Positions 15,767 to 24,583 of a stretch of 64,000 bases of DNA are shown in pieces. The notes under the pieces were generated by a model. The model saw only the letters and a program-made list of their open reading frames with translations, ran no database searches and had not been told where the DNA came from. Position 1 is the first letter of the stretch, and every line of letters begins with the position of its first letter. This stretch comes from Arthrobacter sp. StoSoilB22 (GTDB lineage Bacteria; Actinomycetota; Actinomycetes; Actinomycetales; Micrococcaceae). The translations under genes and the position numbers were made by a program. The stretch spans positions 1,984,001-2,048,000 of the forward strand of contig NZ_AP024652.1 of NCBI RefSeq assembly GCF_019977315.1. The letters are read 5' to 3'.

Positions 15767-18605
15767 GTCTGCGGCCGGGTTCCCGACTAAGGGTGACCGG
15801 GCTTTGTTGGAGGCGTTGGATCAGGCAGTCCAGGGAAAGGTGCGCGCCCGCATTTCCGACAGGTTCGCATACGCTCATGATGCGTCTCATTACCTTCTGA
15901 CCCCGCTGGCTGTGGTTTCTCCAACCTCTGCCCGCGAAGTTGGCGAGCTGTTCAAAGTATCGTCGCTGCACCGTGTACCGCTGACTTTCAGATCGGGCGG
16001 GACCAGTCTCAGCGGCCAGTCTTCAACCGACGGCGTCCTGGTTGAGACCCGGAATGCGTTCCGTGGTGTTTCCGTGCTGGAAAACGGGGCGAAGGTTCGG
16101 TGCGAACCGGGTGTGACTGTTCGGCAAGTGAACGCCAGGCTGGCCGCCTACAAACGGAAGTTGGGTCCGGACCCAGCCAGTGAATCCGCATGCACGATTG
16201 GTGGCGTGGTAGCCAACAATTCGAGCGGCATGGCCTGTGGGACTGACAATAACACCTACCGTACCTTGGACTCGGCCGTCTTGGTGCTGGCGAGTGGCAC
16301 CGTAGTCGATACGGCGGCTGCCGACGCAGACGGAGTTTTGCGGGACGCAGAACCTGAACTTCACGCTGGATTGCTACGCCTGAGGGATGCGATGAGGAGC
16401 AATCCCGACCATGTCAGGCGAATTCGTGAGTTGTATGCCATCAAAAACACCATGGGGTACGGGCTGAATTCGTTCCTTGACTTTGAGGATCCTGTCCAGT
16501 TGCTCCTACACCTGGTAGTGGGGAGTGAAGGCACGCTTGCATTCATCGCCGAAGCGACATTCCGCACAATTGCCCTGAAACCTTATGCGGCCACCGGCCT
16601 GCTCTATTTCAGTAATTTGGCAGATGCTACCGCCTCGCTCCCGGCACTGGTCGAATCTGGTTTCGCCACTATCGAGCTGCTTGACGCCACGTCGCTGCGA
16701 GTGGCCCAGCAGGACCCGGTAGCGGATGACGAACTTAGGGGAATCCGCGTAGCGGATCATGCCGCACTGCTGGTCGAGTTCCAGGAAGAAAGCCAAGTAG
16801 AACTCCAAGAAGCAATCGGCGGAAGCGACTCCGTGCTTGCAGCCCTTCCTTTGGAAATTCCGGCCCAGCTAACAACCGACCCCCGGCGCCGTGCAGCTCT
16901 GTGGCACATTCGTAAGGGCCTGTATGCCACCGTGGCTGGAAACAGACCACCCGGGACTACAGCGTTATTGGAAGACATTGCGGTTCCGGTAACCAAACTT
17001 TTGCCCACCTGTCAGGGTCTCGTCGCGCTATTCAAAAAATACGAATATGACAGTGCCGTAATCTTCGGGCATGCCAAAGACGGGAACATCCACTTCCTGC
17101 TGAACGAACGCTTTGAAGAGCATGGCCAAGGCTCGACCCTTCAGCGATACACCGACTTTACCGAGGAAATGGTAGATCTGGTGCTGTCCAACGGCGGAAC
17201 CTTAAAGGCCGAGCACGGAACCGGCCGGATTATGGCCCCTTTCGTTCGGCGGCAGTACGGCGACCAGCTCTATCAACACATGCAGGAAATCAAGAAGCTG
17301 TTTGACCCGGAGGGGATCCTCAACCCGGGCATCGTGCTCAACGATGACCCAGTGTTTCACCTCACGCATCTGAAGACTGCCCCTCCGGTGGAAGAAGAAG
17401 TTGACCGCTGCGTCGAGTGTGGTTATTGCGAGCCCGTTTGTCCAAGCAAAGACATAACTCTCACGCCACGGCAGCGAATAGTTTTGCGCCGCGAGATTGC
17501 ACGGGCGGAACTACAGGGCCATAGCCAGCTGAAAAAACAGTTGGAGAAGGAATATCAGTACGACGGAATCGATACCTGCGCGGTGGATGGCATGTGTCAG
17601 ACCGCCTGCCCAGTCCTCATCGACACAGGTGAGCTGGTTAAACGCCTCCGGGCAGAGACCCGTCCCCGGCCGGAGCAGGCTGCATGGAAGGCGGCGGCCG
17701 GGAACTGGGGTGCCGTTTCCAAAGTTGGTGGACTGGCTCTAACCGCGGTCAAGAAGCTGCCCCCGTCGCTGGTGACCGGGGCCTCCGAAGCAGCGAGGAT
17801 GGCCATGGGGCGGGAGCGGGTCCCCAGATGGGACGCAGACTTGCCTGGCGGGGGTTCTGTCCGGCGACCGCTGACCGCAACGGATCCGAAGGCGGTGTAC
17901 GTCGCTGCATGTATCAGCACCATGTTTGGTCCACAGTCCGGGAGTAACGGAGTGACGTCTGCGTTCTTGGAGCTGTGCGGCCGTGCAGGCGTTCAAGTCA
18001 CCATCCCGGAGGGAATCGCCGACCTGTGCTGCGCCACGCCATGGAAGTCCAAGGGCATGAAGGACGGATACGCCATCATGCGCGAGAAAGTGCTGTCGGT
18101 CCTGCTCCCGGCTACGCGGAACGGGGAGTTGCCCATTGTTTGTGATGCGGCGTCTTGTACCGAAGGGCTTGAAAGGCTTCTTGCTGTCGCCGGAGAAGAG
18201 CCGCGCCTCCGCACCGTGGACGCGGTTGCTTTCGTTGATGAATACGTCCTCGCTCATTTGCCGACGGGCAAGCCCCTGGGCAGTCTCTCTCTACATCCGA
18301 CGTGCTCCTCAGCGCGAATGGGTCTAAATCCTGCTTTGGCCAGGGTTGCTTCTGCGGTGGCCGACGAAGTTGTCGTTTCCGACGACTGGGGCTGCTGCGC
18401 ATTCGCCGGCGACAGAGGAATGCTCCGTCCTGAACTCACTGCATCCGCCACGGCGAGAGAAGCAATGTCAGTGAATGCGCGCTCATTCGATGCCTATGCC
18501 TCTGTTAACAGAACCTGTGAAATGGGTATGACCCGGGCAACCGGACACGAGTATCGCCACATCCTCGAACTTTTGGCATCTACTACTTCAACTACAACCA
18601 ACTGA
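15753..18605 (+). CDS. FAD-linked oxidase with Fe-S and CCG domains (D-lactate dehydrogenase/GlcD-like)
   Basis: 950 residues from a GTG at 15753 lying inside the end of the dehydratase gene. N-terminal FAD-binding domain (PLTFRSGGTSLSGQSS; CTIGGVVANNSSGMACG), FAD-oxidase C domain (GHAKDGNIHFLLNERFEEHG; GGTLKAEHGTGR), then two Fe-S clusters, CVECGYCEPVC near 552 and CAVDGMCQTAC near 609, and a cysteine-rich CCG-type C-terminal region (DLCCATPWKSKG; WGCCAFAGDRG). Single-chain proteins of this type oxidise 2-hydroxy acids such as lactate and pass electrons to quinone. Here it probably oxidises the lactate released by the FAH-type hydrolase to pyruvate. Membrane segments are absent; it would be peripheral. 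Confidence 0.85.
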   Translation: MNPTKSAAGFPTKGDRALLEALDQAVQGKVRARISDRFAYAHDASHYLLTPLAVVSPTSAREVGELFKVSSLHRVPLTFRSGGTSLSGQSSTDGVLVETRNAFRGVSVLENGAKVRCEPGVTVRQVNARLAAYKRKLGPDPASESACTIGGVVANNSSGMACGTDNNTYRTLDSAVLVLASGTVVDTAAADADGVLRDAEPELHAGLLRLRDAMRSNPDHVRRIRELYAIKNTMGYGLNSFLDFEDPVQLLLHLVVGSEGTLAFIAEATFRTIALKPYAATGLLYFSNLADATASLPALVESGFATIELLDATSLRVAQQDPVADDELRGIRVADHAALLVEFQEESQVELQEAIGGSDSVLAALPLEIPAQLTTDPRRRAALWHIRKGLYATVAGNRPPGTTALLEDIAVPVTKLLPTCQGLVALFKKYEYDSAVIFGHAKDGNIHFLLNERFEEHGQGSTLQRYTDFTEEMVDLVLSNGGTLKAEHGTGRIMAPFVRRQYGDQLYQHMQEIKKLFDPEGILNPGIVLNDDPVFHLTHLKTAPPVEEEVDRCVECGYCEPVCPSKDITLTPRQRIVLRREIARAELQGHSQLKKQLEKEYQYDGIDTCAVDGMCQTACPVLIDTGELVKRLRAETRPRPEQAAWKAAAGNWGAVSKVGGLALTAVKKLPPSLVTGASEAARMAMGRERVPRWDADLPGGGSVRRPLTATDPKAVYVAACISTMFGPQSGSNGVTSAFLELCGRAGVQVTIPEGIADLCCATPWKSKGMKDGYAIMREKVLSVLLPATRNGELPIVCDAASCTEGLERLLAVAGEEPRLRTVDAVAFVDEYVLAHLPTGKPLGSLSLHPTCSSARMGLNPALARVASAVADEVVVSDDWGCCAFAGDRGMLRPELTASATAREAMSVNARSFDAYASVNRTCEMGMTRATGHEYRHILELLASTTSTTTN

Positions 18606-18644
18606 TCCCTGCCCTAAGCAGAGGATCTAGGCAAAGGACATAAC

Positions 18645-19322
18645 ATGACTCGCAAAGCAGTCATCACAGGGGGTATCAGCGGCCTCGGCGCAGCCTGCGC
18701 CGAGCGCCTGGCAACCGACGGTATTGAGGTCATCACTGTCGACATCTGCAAAGGTGCCGACGTCGTTCTCGACATCGCCGACCCGGAAGCAGTCGGGCGG
18801 GCTGCAGACGCTATCGGGCCCGTCGATATACTCATCAACAGCGCAGGCATCGTAGGACCCAACAAGCCTTTCTGGGAAGTCAACGATGAGGAGTGGAAAC
18901 GCACCTTCGCTGTGAACGTCGACGGAACGTTCCATCTCTGCAGGGCTTTTGCACCTGCCATGGCAGAGAGAGGGTGGGGACGAATAGTCAACTTCGCCAG
19001 CATGGCAGGGAAAGACGGAAATCCGAACATGGTGGCGTACTCGGCCACGAAGGCCGCCGTCATCGGGCTAACCAAGACTATGGGCAAAGACTTGGCCAAA
19101 CGGGGGGTACTCGTCAACGCCATCGCTCCGGCAGTCGTTGCCACCCCAATGAATTCGTCCACGGCACCCGCCGTCCTTGAGCACATCACCAGCCTGATTC
19201 CCATGAGCCGAGTGGGGCGACCTGAAGAGGTAGCTGAGCTCGTCGCCTGGCTTGCTTCAGACAAGTGCAGCTTTTCCACGGGAGCGGTCTATGACATCTC
19301 GGGCGGTCGCGCCACGTACTAG
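18645..19322 (+). CDS. Short-chain dehydrogenase, candidate 2-keto-3-deoxy sugar-acid 4-dehydrogenase
   Basis: 225 residues; AAAGGACATAAC precedes the ATG. Cofactor loop GGISGLGA, NSAG, catalytic Tyr in YSATK and a C-terminal GAVYDISGGRATY. In the diketo-hydrolase variants of L-fucose and L-rhamnose breakdown, an SDR oxidises C4 of the 2-keto-3-deoxy acid, and its position directly after dehydratase and oxidase fits that role. It is short for the family. If instead it is the sugar 1-dehydrogenase, the MDR enzyme at 11178 would take the 4-dehydrogenase step. Confidence 0.85.
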   Translation: MTRKAVITGGISGLGAACAERLATDGIEVITVDICKGADVVLDIADPEAVGRAADAIGPVDILINSAGIVGPNKPFWEVNDEEWKRTFAVNVDGTFHLCRAFAPAMAERGWGRIVNFASMAGKDGNPNMVAYSATKAAVIGLTKTMGKDLAKRGVLVNAIAPAVVATPMNSSTAPAVLEHITSLIPMSRVGRPEEVAELVAWLASDKCSFSTGAVYDISGGRATY

Positions 19323-19654
19323 CGCTGCGAACTTTGGTCGGGAGGCGTGCCACCACACTGTCAGCCTTTGTGGGTGTGCCCTCTGACTCTCGGCGGGTCC
19401 CCTTTTATGCCATCGACCCGGGTAGCCACCTCCTGAAAAATATCGATCAGGGGTAGCCATTTTCAGCTGGTTGGAACTATACTCCAATAAGCGGAATGAT
19501 TTTGGGACGAGGCCCTTAGCGGTCCTAACAATTGATACGTTCCACTTCATAAATTCAGAATCAGCAAACATAGCTTGTAACGCGTATCGCTGTGGCCGCG
19601 AAAATTTTCCCCACCGGCCGTTCGCGTGAGATCGCAGGAGCACGAAGGAGTGTC
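19323..19654. other. 332-bp regulatory interval before the ABC transporter
   Basis: No gene. It contains two copies of GGTAGCCA (near 19421 and 19453) that flank an imperfect hairpin CCTGA/TCAGG, possibly the terminator of the upstream operon, and the IclR-type palindrome at 19481-19497. Confidence 0.5.
19481..19497. promoter_or_regulatory. Candidate IclR operator of the ABC transporter
   Basis: ACTCC AATAAGC GGAAT. Thirteen of 17 bases match the site at 9377 (ATTCG AATAAAC GGAAT), which belongs to the GH42/IclR locus ten kilobases away. It lies 157 bp before the first permease start. Confidence 0.6.
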
Positions 19655-20617
19655 ATGTCGTCCAGTGGTGTCGAAGTTCCCACCCGAAGCGGGGTGCCCC
19701 CGGTGGCTGCAGAGCTATCGAAATCCCGTCGCCGGCGTCGCCGCGTGCGGTCCGTGGGCCGCGACCTTTGGTGGTTGATCCTGCCCGGCGCCGCTGTCTA
19801 CCTCTACGTAGTCGTCGTGCCCACCTTCCAGGGCATGCAAGGCGCATTTACCGATTGGTCCTTCGCGACCGTAGGCGCTCCGAATTTCACGGGACTCGAA
19901 AACTTTACCCGAATATTCAACACAGATGCCGGCCCGGCAGTGCTCCGCACGCTTCAATTGGCCCTCGTCGTGGTCATTCTACAAAACGTCATTGGGTTGG
20001 CACTTGCGCTTCTTTTCAACGGAAGGGTTTTCGGACGCAATGTGCTGCGAACCATCGTCTTTGCTCCGATGGTTGTCTCGGCGCTCGTTGTCGGCTACCT
20101 GTTCAAGTACATATTTGGCCCACCTGGTGTCGGCGGTGTCAACCAAGTCCTGGCAGCTCTTGGGCTGGAGACTGTTGACTTTCTCGGCAATCCGACAACG
20201 GCAATGATCATCATCATCGTCACAGTCCTTTGGCAGTCGATTGGCGGCAACATGGTGATCTACCTGGCCGGGCTCCAAGGGGTACCGGCTGAACTCGAGG
20301 AAGCAGCCGCACTTGACGGTGCAGGGTATTGGAAGAGGTTCTGGTTTGTTGTCCGCCCTCTGCTCGCTCCCGCCATCACCATCAACCTGATGCTCGGGCT
20401 CATTGGCGGGTTGAAGATTTTTGACCAGATCTTCGCTCTTACCAACGGTGGACCCGGCAACCAGACGCAGACCATCGCCACACTCATTTACTCCTACTTT
20501 TCCCAGTACGCCGACTACGGTCGCTCGGCCGCTCTCGCCCTACTGCTGGCGATAGGCATAGCGATCCTCTCCATCATTCAGTTCTCGGTCCTTCGTCGCC
20601 AGGAGCGCAATTCATGA
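19655..20617 (+). CDS. ABC sugar transporter permease, MalF type
   Basis: 320 residues from ATG 19655 with AAGGAG upstream; an upstream ATG at 19592 in the same frame lacks a ribosome site. Basic N-terminus (KSRRRRRRVR), about six membrane helices and the EAA loop ELEEAAALDGAGYWKRFWFVVRPLLAP that docks the ATPase. CUT1 family. Its stop overlaps the next start as ATGA. The transported sugar is probably the substrate of the deoxy-sugar pathway upstream or an oligosaccharide bearing it. Confidence 0.92.
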   Translation: MSSSGVEVPTRSGVPPVAAELSKSRRRRRRVRSVGRDLWWLILPGAAVYLYVVVVPTFQGMQGAFTDWSFATVGAPNFTGLENFTRIFNTDAGPAVLRTLQLALVVVILQNVIGLALALLFNGRVFGRNVLRTIVFAPMVVSALVVGYLFKYIFGPPGVGGVNQVLAALGLETVDFLGNPTTAMIIIIVTVLWQSIGGNMVIYLAGLQGVPAELEEAAALDGAGYWKRFWFVVRPLLAPAITINLMLGLIGGLKIFDQIFALTNGGPGNQTQTIATLIYSYFSQYADYGRSAALALLLAIGIAILSIIQFSVLRRQERNS

Positions 20618-21441
20618 AAACAACAGGACTCTGGAGCCGGTTCGGTGCCAATGTCACCGCCTATGGGACGACGCTCATCTTCCTTATCCCGGTCTATATT
20701 CTGATCAACCTTTCGATCCGGCCCGCCGACGACCTAACACCACCGGTTATCCCGAGCTCCCGCCCGACATTCGATAACTTCATCACCGCCTGGACCACGT
20801 CACCCCTCCCGGGATCGATACTCACCAGCCTGATCGTCACGTCGATCTCGTGCCTCGTTGTGCTTGTCATCGGAACGATGGCCGCATATCCGCTGGCCCG
20901 TTCGACCTCCCGCCTCTCTACCGGGACGTTCTACTTCTTTATGATCGGCCTCCTGCTGCCGTTCCAGCTTGCGCTTATACCTCTCTACATCCAGATGCGG
21001 GAATTGGGTCTGCTTGGCACAGTGTGGGCACTCATCATCGTTTACAGCGGCGTGCAGTTGCCGTTTACAGTCTTTCTGCTGACCACCTTCCTCAGGGCAA
21101 GCATCCCTCTCGATTATGAGGAAGCCGCCCAGATTGATGGATGCAGCCCACTCATGGCGTTCTGGCATGTGGTCGTTCCGCTTCTTCGCCCGGCTATCGG
21201 CACGTGCGTCATCCTCAACAGCGTGGGGGTGTGGAACGATTTCTTCACGCCCCTGATCTACCTCTCAGGCAGTGGACAGGTGACCATCCCCATGGCCATT
21301 TTCCAGTTCGTCGGGCAATACACCACAAACTGGCCACTCATTTTTGCCTCCCTTCTGATCTCAATGGTCCCGGTCCTGACGCTCTACCTGCTATTCCAGA
21401 GGTACGTCATCCAGGGCTTCGCCGGCGGGCTGAAGGGGTAA
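20614..21441 (+). CDS. ABC sugar transporter permease, MalG type
   Basis: 275 residues, six predicted helices, EAA loop DYEEAAQIDGCSPLMAFWHVVVPLLRPA and the usual C-terminus YVIQGFAGGLKG. It pairs with the MalF-type protein upstream; the two genes overlap by four bases. No ATPase gene is present in the operon, as is usual for actinobacterial CUT1 systems that borrow a shared MsiK-type ATPase. Confidence 0.93.
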   Translation: MKTTGLWSRFGANVTAYGTTLIFLIPVYILINLSIRPADDLTPPVIPSSRPTFDNFITAWTTSPLPGSILTSLIVTSISCLVVLVIGTMAAYPLARSTSRLSTGTFYFFMIGLLLPFQLALIPLYIQMRELGLLGTVWALIIVYSGVQLPFTVFLLTTFLRASIPLDYEEAAQIDGCSPLMAFWHVVVPLLRPAIGTCVILNSVGVWNDFFTPLIYLSGSGQVTIPMAIFQFVGQYTTNWPLIFASLLISMVPVLTLYLLFQRYVIQGFAGGLKG

Positions 21442-21535
21442 CCCCAATCCGTCTGCAGCACCCAGTGCCTTCGCCGGGTGGTTATACCAACTCAACCAAC
21501 CATGCAACACCCGCTTCAGAGAAAGAGAACGATCA

Positions 21536-22813
21536 ATGAAGATCCACAAAGGCCTCGTGACGGCAACCGTGGCGACCCTCACTGCCATCAGCCTTGCAGG
21601 ATGCGTCGGCGGTTCCGGCAATGCCGGCACTAACAACCAGCCCACCGGCGGTGAACCCAGCGGGACACTGACCGGCCTCTTCTTCTCGGGCTTCAAAGAC
21701 ACATATGAACAGATCGCAGCAGATTTCAAGAAGAAGTACCCAAATGTCGATGTGAAGTTTGATTACCAAGGTGGCGACGTCGGGGCCCTTACGATGACGC
21801 AACTCCAGGGCGGCACAGCCCCTGACATCCTGACTTCATTCCCAGGCGGGACCAAAACAGATCCTGCCGATACTGTCGTCTCACTAGCCGCGTCCGGTCG
21901 CATCGCTCCGATCGGAGCGCCCTGGGCGAAGGATGTCCCCGATGCCTGGAAGAAGTCAGTGAACTACGAGGACAAAACCTTCGCTTACCCTGGAGCCCTC
22001 CAGCCACTGGCCGCCATCTTCAACAAGACGAAAATCGACGAGCTGGGCCTCAAGATTCCAACTACATTGGACGAGGTCTATGGACTCTGCACTGCCGCGA
22101 AAAGCAAGGGGGTGTACGCTTACTCGCTCGGTCTGGGGGACCCTGCCGGACCGCAGATGCTGACCTACAGCCAACTCGGTACTCTCGAAGCCGATCAAGC
22201 GCAGTTTGACGCGGATCTGGCCTCAGGCAAGAAGACGTACGCTGATTCCGTGTGGGTCGACCAGTTCGAAATATACAAGAAGATGGGTGACCAAGGTTGC
22301 TTCGGCGAGGGCGCGCTCGGCCGCTCCCGTGACCAAGCCGGAGAAGAAGTTGCGAAGGGCAGCGCACTTGCCACAGTCGACGTTGGCGCCGCCCTCGCAC
22401 CAATACAGAAAAAGGCGCCGAACAGCAGCTTCGAAGTGGCGCCTATGCCGGCCACGAATAATGCGGCGGACACTAAGGTCGTCGCGCTGCCCGGCTTTGT
22501 TAATACCATCAATGCCAAGGCAAAGAACCCCACGGCCGCTCAGGCGTTCCTCGCTTTCATGGGTGAGGCCGAGCCATCAGTGACCTACGCCAATGGCTTC
22601 GCTTCTGTGCCCGTGCTCCCGAACGACGCTTACAAAGCACCCAAGGAACTCACAGCGTTCGCTGATCTCATCAAACGCGGCGCATACCAGCCGCTGGGGA
22701 CTGTGCAGGCCGAAGTCCAGGCCCAACTGAATCAGACAATTCAGTCGTTGATCCTCGGCCAAAGCACGCCGCGCCAGGTCGCTGAAAAGCTGGATTCTGT
22801 TTACAAAAAATAG
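21536..22813 (+). CDS. ABC sugar transporter substrate-binding lipoprotein
   Basis: 425 residues. N-terminal signal with lipobox LAGC (Cys about residue 23), followed by a Gly/Asn-rich linker and a family 1 solute-binding fold (GLFFSGFKDTYEQIAADFKKKYP; GGTAPDILTSFPGG). Anchored on the outside of the membrane, it delivers the sugar to the two permeases. Unusually it follows both permeases rather than preceding them. A strong hairpin closes the operon at 22817. Confidence 0.93.
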   Translation: MKIHKGLVTATVATLTAISLAGCVGGSGNAGTNNQPTGGEPSGTLTGLFFSGFKDTYEQIAADFKKKYPNVDVKFDYQGGDVGALTMTQLQGGTAPDILTSFPGGTKTDPADTVVSLAASGRIAPIGAPWAKDVPDAWKKSVNYEDKTFAYPGALQPLAAIFNKTKIDELGLKIPTTLDEVYGLCTAAKSKGVYAYSLGLGDPAGPQMLTYSQLGTLEADQAQFDADLASGKKTYADSVWVDQFEIYKKMGDQGCFGEGALGRSRDQAGEEVAKGSALATVDVGAALAPIQKKAPNSSFEVAPMPATNNAADTKVVALPGFVNTINAKAKNPTAAQAFLAFMGEAEPSVTYANGFASVPVLPNDAYKAPKELTAFADLIKRGAYQPLGTVQAEVQAQLNQTIQSLILGQSTPRQVAEKLDSVYKK

Positions 22814-22816
22814 CTA

Positions 22817-22862
22817 AAGCCCCCCGATCGGGCTGCGCCTAAGCGTGGCCCGATCGGTGCTT
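22817..22862 (+). terminator. Terminator of the ABC transporter operon
   Basis: CCGATCGGGC (22824-22833) pairs perfectly with GCCCGATCGG (22848-22857); AAGC and GCTT extend the stem past a small internal loop. It starts four bases after the stop codon of the binding-protein gene. Confidence 0.8.
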
Positions 22863-23179
22863 CATGGCATCCATAAGAACAGGTCCGCCAGCAGCTCGCG
22901 CGCCTCTGAACTCATCAGTAAGCCACTGAACGCTGATACTCGGAGAGGTCTTCCAGCTTCCGAACTGGCACGCGTAAGCTTTCTCATCGAAGATCCGCGA
23001 GAGGACCCGGATTAATCCGCCCTCACCCATCAAAAGCGCAACGACAACTGCTGGCTTGATCGCGCCTCCAATCTGAACGGCCCAATAGGCCCGGACGTGT
23101 ACAACCGGACAGTGGTCCATAAGCTCGAACTTCCGGGTCCGGCGGCATATCTACTGCCTGCGGCTTAGCCAAGTTCTGA
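22863..23179. other. Interval without a convincing gene
   Basis: A minus-strand frame (22839-23120, 93 residues) has a plausible composition and a hydrophobic stretch KPAVVVALLMGEGG, but no family I recognise and no ribosome site; its 3' end runs through the ABC terminator. With the neighbouring truncated hydrolase this looks like decayed DNA. Confidence 0.4.
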
Positions 23180-23497
23180 TCCTCGACCGTGACGGAAACC
23201 GATGGAGTCCGTCTGATCAGAGACGAAACGGTACTTGGCCTAAGCGCACCGAAGAGCAAAGGCATTCCATACTTTCGCGGTGACCAGCCCTATCAGGCTG
23301 GGGGAGCAGGCGCCATGATTCCCTCGGATTGGCTGGGGTATCTTCATCCCACATCGTTCGGCCGTGACGGAGCGAGTGGTCAAATCGCGTTTGCCGACCC
23401 AACGGCAAAAATCGGCTTCGGCTACGAAACAAACCGCATGGGAGACTCCGAACGGGGGCAGTCTGTGGTCAGAGCATTATTGAAAACCTTGGAATAG
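23180..23497 (+). pseudogene. C-terminal fragment of a serine hydrolase (beta-lactamase/EstB-like)
   Basis: About 105 residues match the C-terminal third of the intact serine hydrolase at 33705-34832: here DGVRLI, PKSKGIPYFRGDQPYQAGGAGAM, SFGRDGASGQIAFADP; there EGVRLLSD, PRSKGEPVFGGQPPYQAFGAGVM, SFGHDGALGQVAFADP. A stop codon (23177-23179) lies directly before the matching part. The catalytic SxxK and YxN motifs are missing, so it cannot be an active enzyme. It is a diverged relic rather than a fresh copy, since identity is only moderate. Confidence 0.8.
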
Positions 23498-23641
23498 TCA
23501 GGTTTACACGAATGGACGAGCGGGCGGACTTGTCTCGCGGCGCGAGGGTAGTTACGGCCACCAAATGTAGGGGCACTCAGAGTTTCTGAACCATTGGACA
23601 CGAAATGTTGATCCAAGCCAAGAATCAGACAGGACCAATTC

Positions 23642-24583
23642 ATGCCACTTGATCCTTACTTCACTTCCGGGGTGGAATTTCTCCGTAGGCTGGCACCCGA
23701 GGAACTGACCGATCCTGCACTGCCTTCACGTCTGGCTGAGCACTTTGTGGCACCCAGGCAATGGGTAGTTCCGGACATTGAGGTGCGTGACACCAGTGTT
23801 CCCAGCAGCGATGGGCACATACCGGTTCGCATTTACCGACCGCGAACCAAAATCCGTTCATGTGTGTTGTGGTTGCACGGAGGCGGATTCGCCCACGGGG
23901 ATTTGGACATGCCTGAAGCCCACATGGTTTCCGCTGAAATCGCCTACAGGGCTGATGCCTTCGTCGTCTCCGTTGATTACCGCCTTGCCAAAAACGGCAT
24001 AGGGTACCCGGCACCAGTGGATGATGCCGAAGCAGTGTGGTCCTGGCTGTCTGGACTGCCCGAAGCGTTTCGCCAGCCAATAGCGCTGGGTGGCGCCAGC
24101 GCGGGAGCTGCCATTGCACTGTCTACTGCTTTGCGGCTCCGGAACCGGGATTCGGTACAGCCGTCCGAACTGCTGCTCGCCTATCCCTTCCTCCATTTCC
24201 CTGTCCCCGCTCTGGATGATGTGACTGCTCTAGAAATCCGGAAGCTGCCTGCCCTGATGCGCTTCACGCCTGAATCGATCGCAGGCATGGTTAGGAACTA
24301 TGTCGGCCGGATTTCGGACTTGCCGGTTGAGGCGATGCCCGGTGCTGCCGATCTCACGGGCCTGCCACCTATCAAGGTTTTGGTTTCGGAACTCGACGAT
24401 CTGAGGCCGTCCGCCGAACTCATCGTCATGCAATCTTCCGAAGCGGGAGTACCCGTTGAGACGCACCTCGCCGCAGGAATGCCACATGGTCATCTCAACC
24501 ATGGTCCCTCAATAGACGAAGTAAGTCGCTCGCTCGATTTTTTGGTGCAGAATCTTGGGGAGGGAAAGCCCAGTGGGCCGTGA
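23642..24583 (+). CDS. Alpha/beta-hydrolase, hormone-sensitive-lipase-type esterase
   Basis: 313 residues. Oxyanion motif HGGGF at 79-83, nucleophile Ser153 in GGASAG, an aspartate in VSELDDLRPSAE and a histidine in MPHGHLNH close to the C-terminus complete the triad. No signal peptide, so it is intracellular. It may remove acyl groups from imported glycosides. The LacI-like gene starts inside its last codons, so the two are translationally coupled. Confidence 0.88.
   Translation: MPLDPYFTSGVEFLRRLAPEELTDPALPSRLAEHFVAPRQWVVPDIEVRDTSVPSSDGHIPVRIYRPRTKIRSCVLWLHGGGFAHGDLDMPEAHMVSAEIAYRADAFVVSVDYRLAKNGIGYPAPVDDAEAVWSWLSGLPEAFRQPIALGGASAGAAIALSTALRLRNRDSVQPSELLLAYPFLHFPVPALDDVTALEIRKLPALMRFTPESIAGMVRNYVGRISDLPVEAMPGAADLTGLPPIKVLVSELDDLRPSAELIVMQSSEAGVPVETHLAAGMPHGHLNHGPSIDEVSRSLDFLVQNLGEGKPSGP

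Noticed and set aside
22839..23120. 93-codon minus-strand frame with a hydrophobic stretch
   Set aside because: No ribosome site, 3' end runs through the ABC operon terminator; too weak to call a gene.
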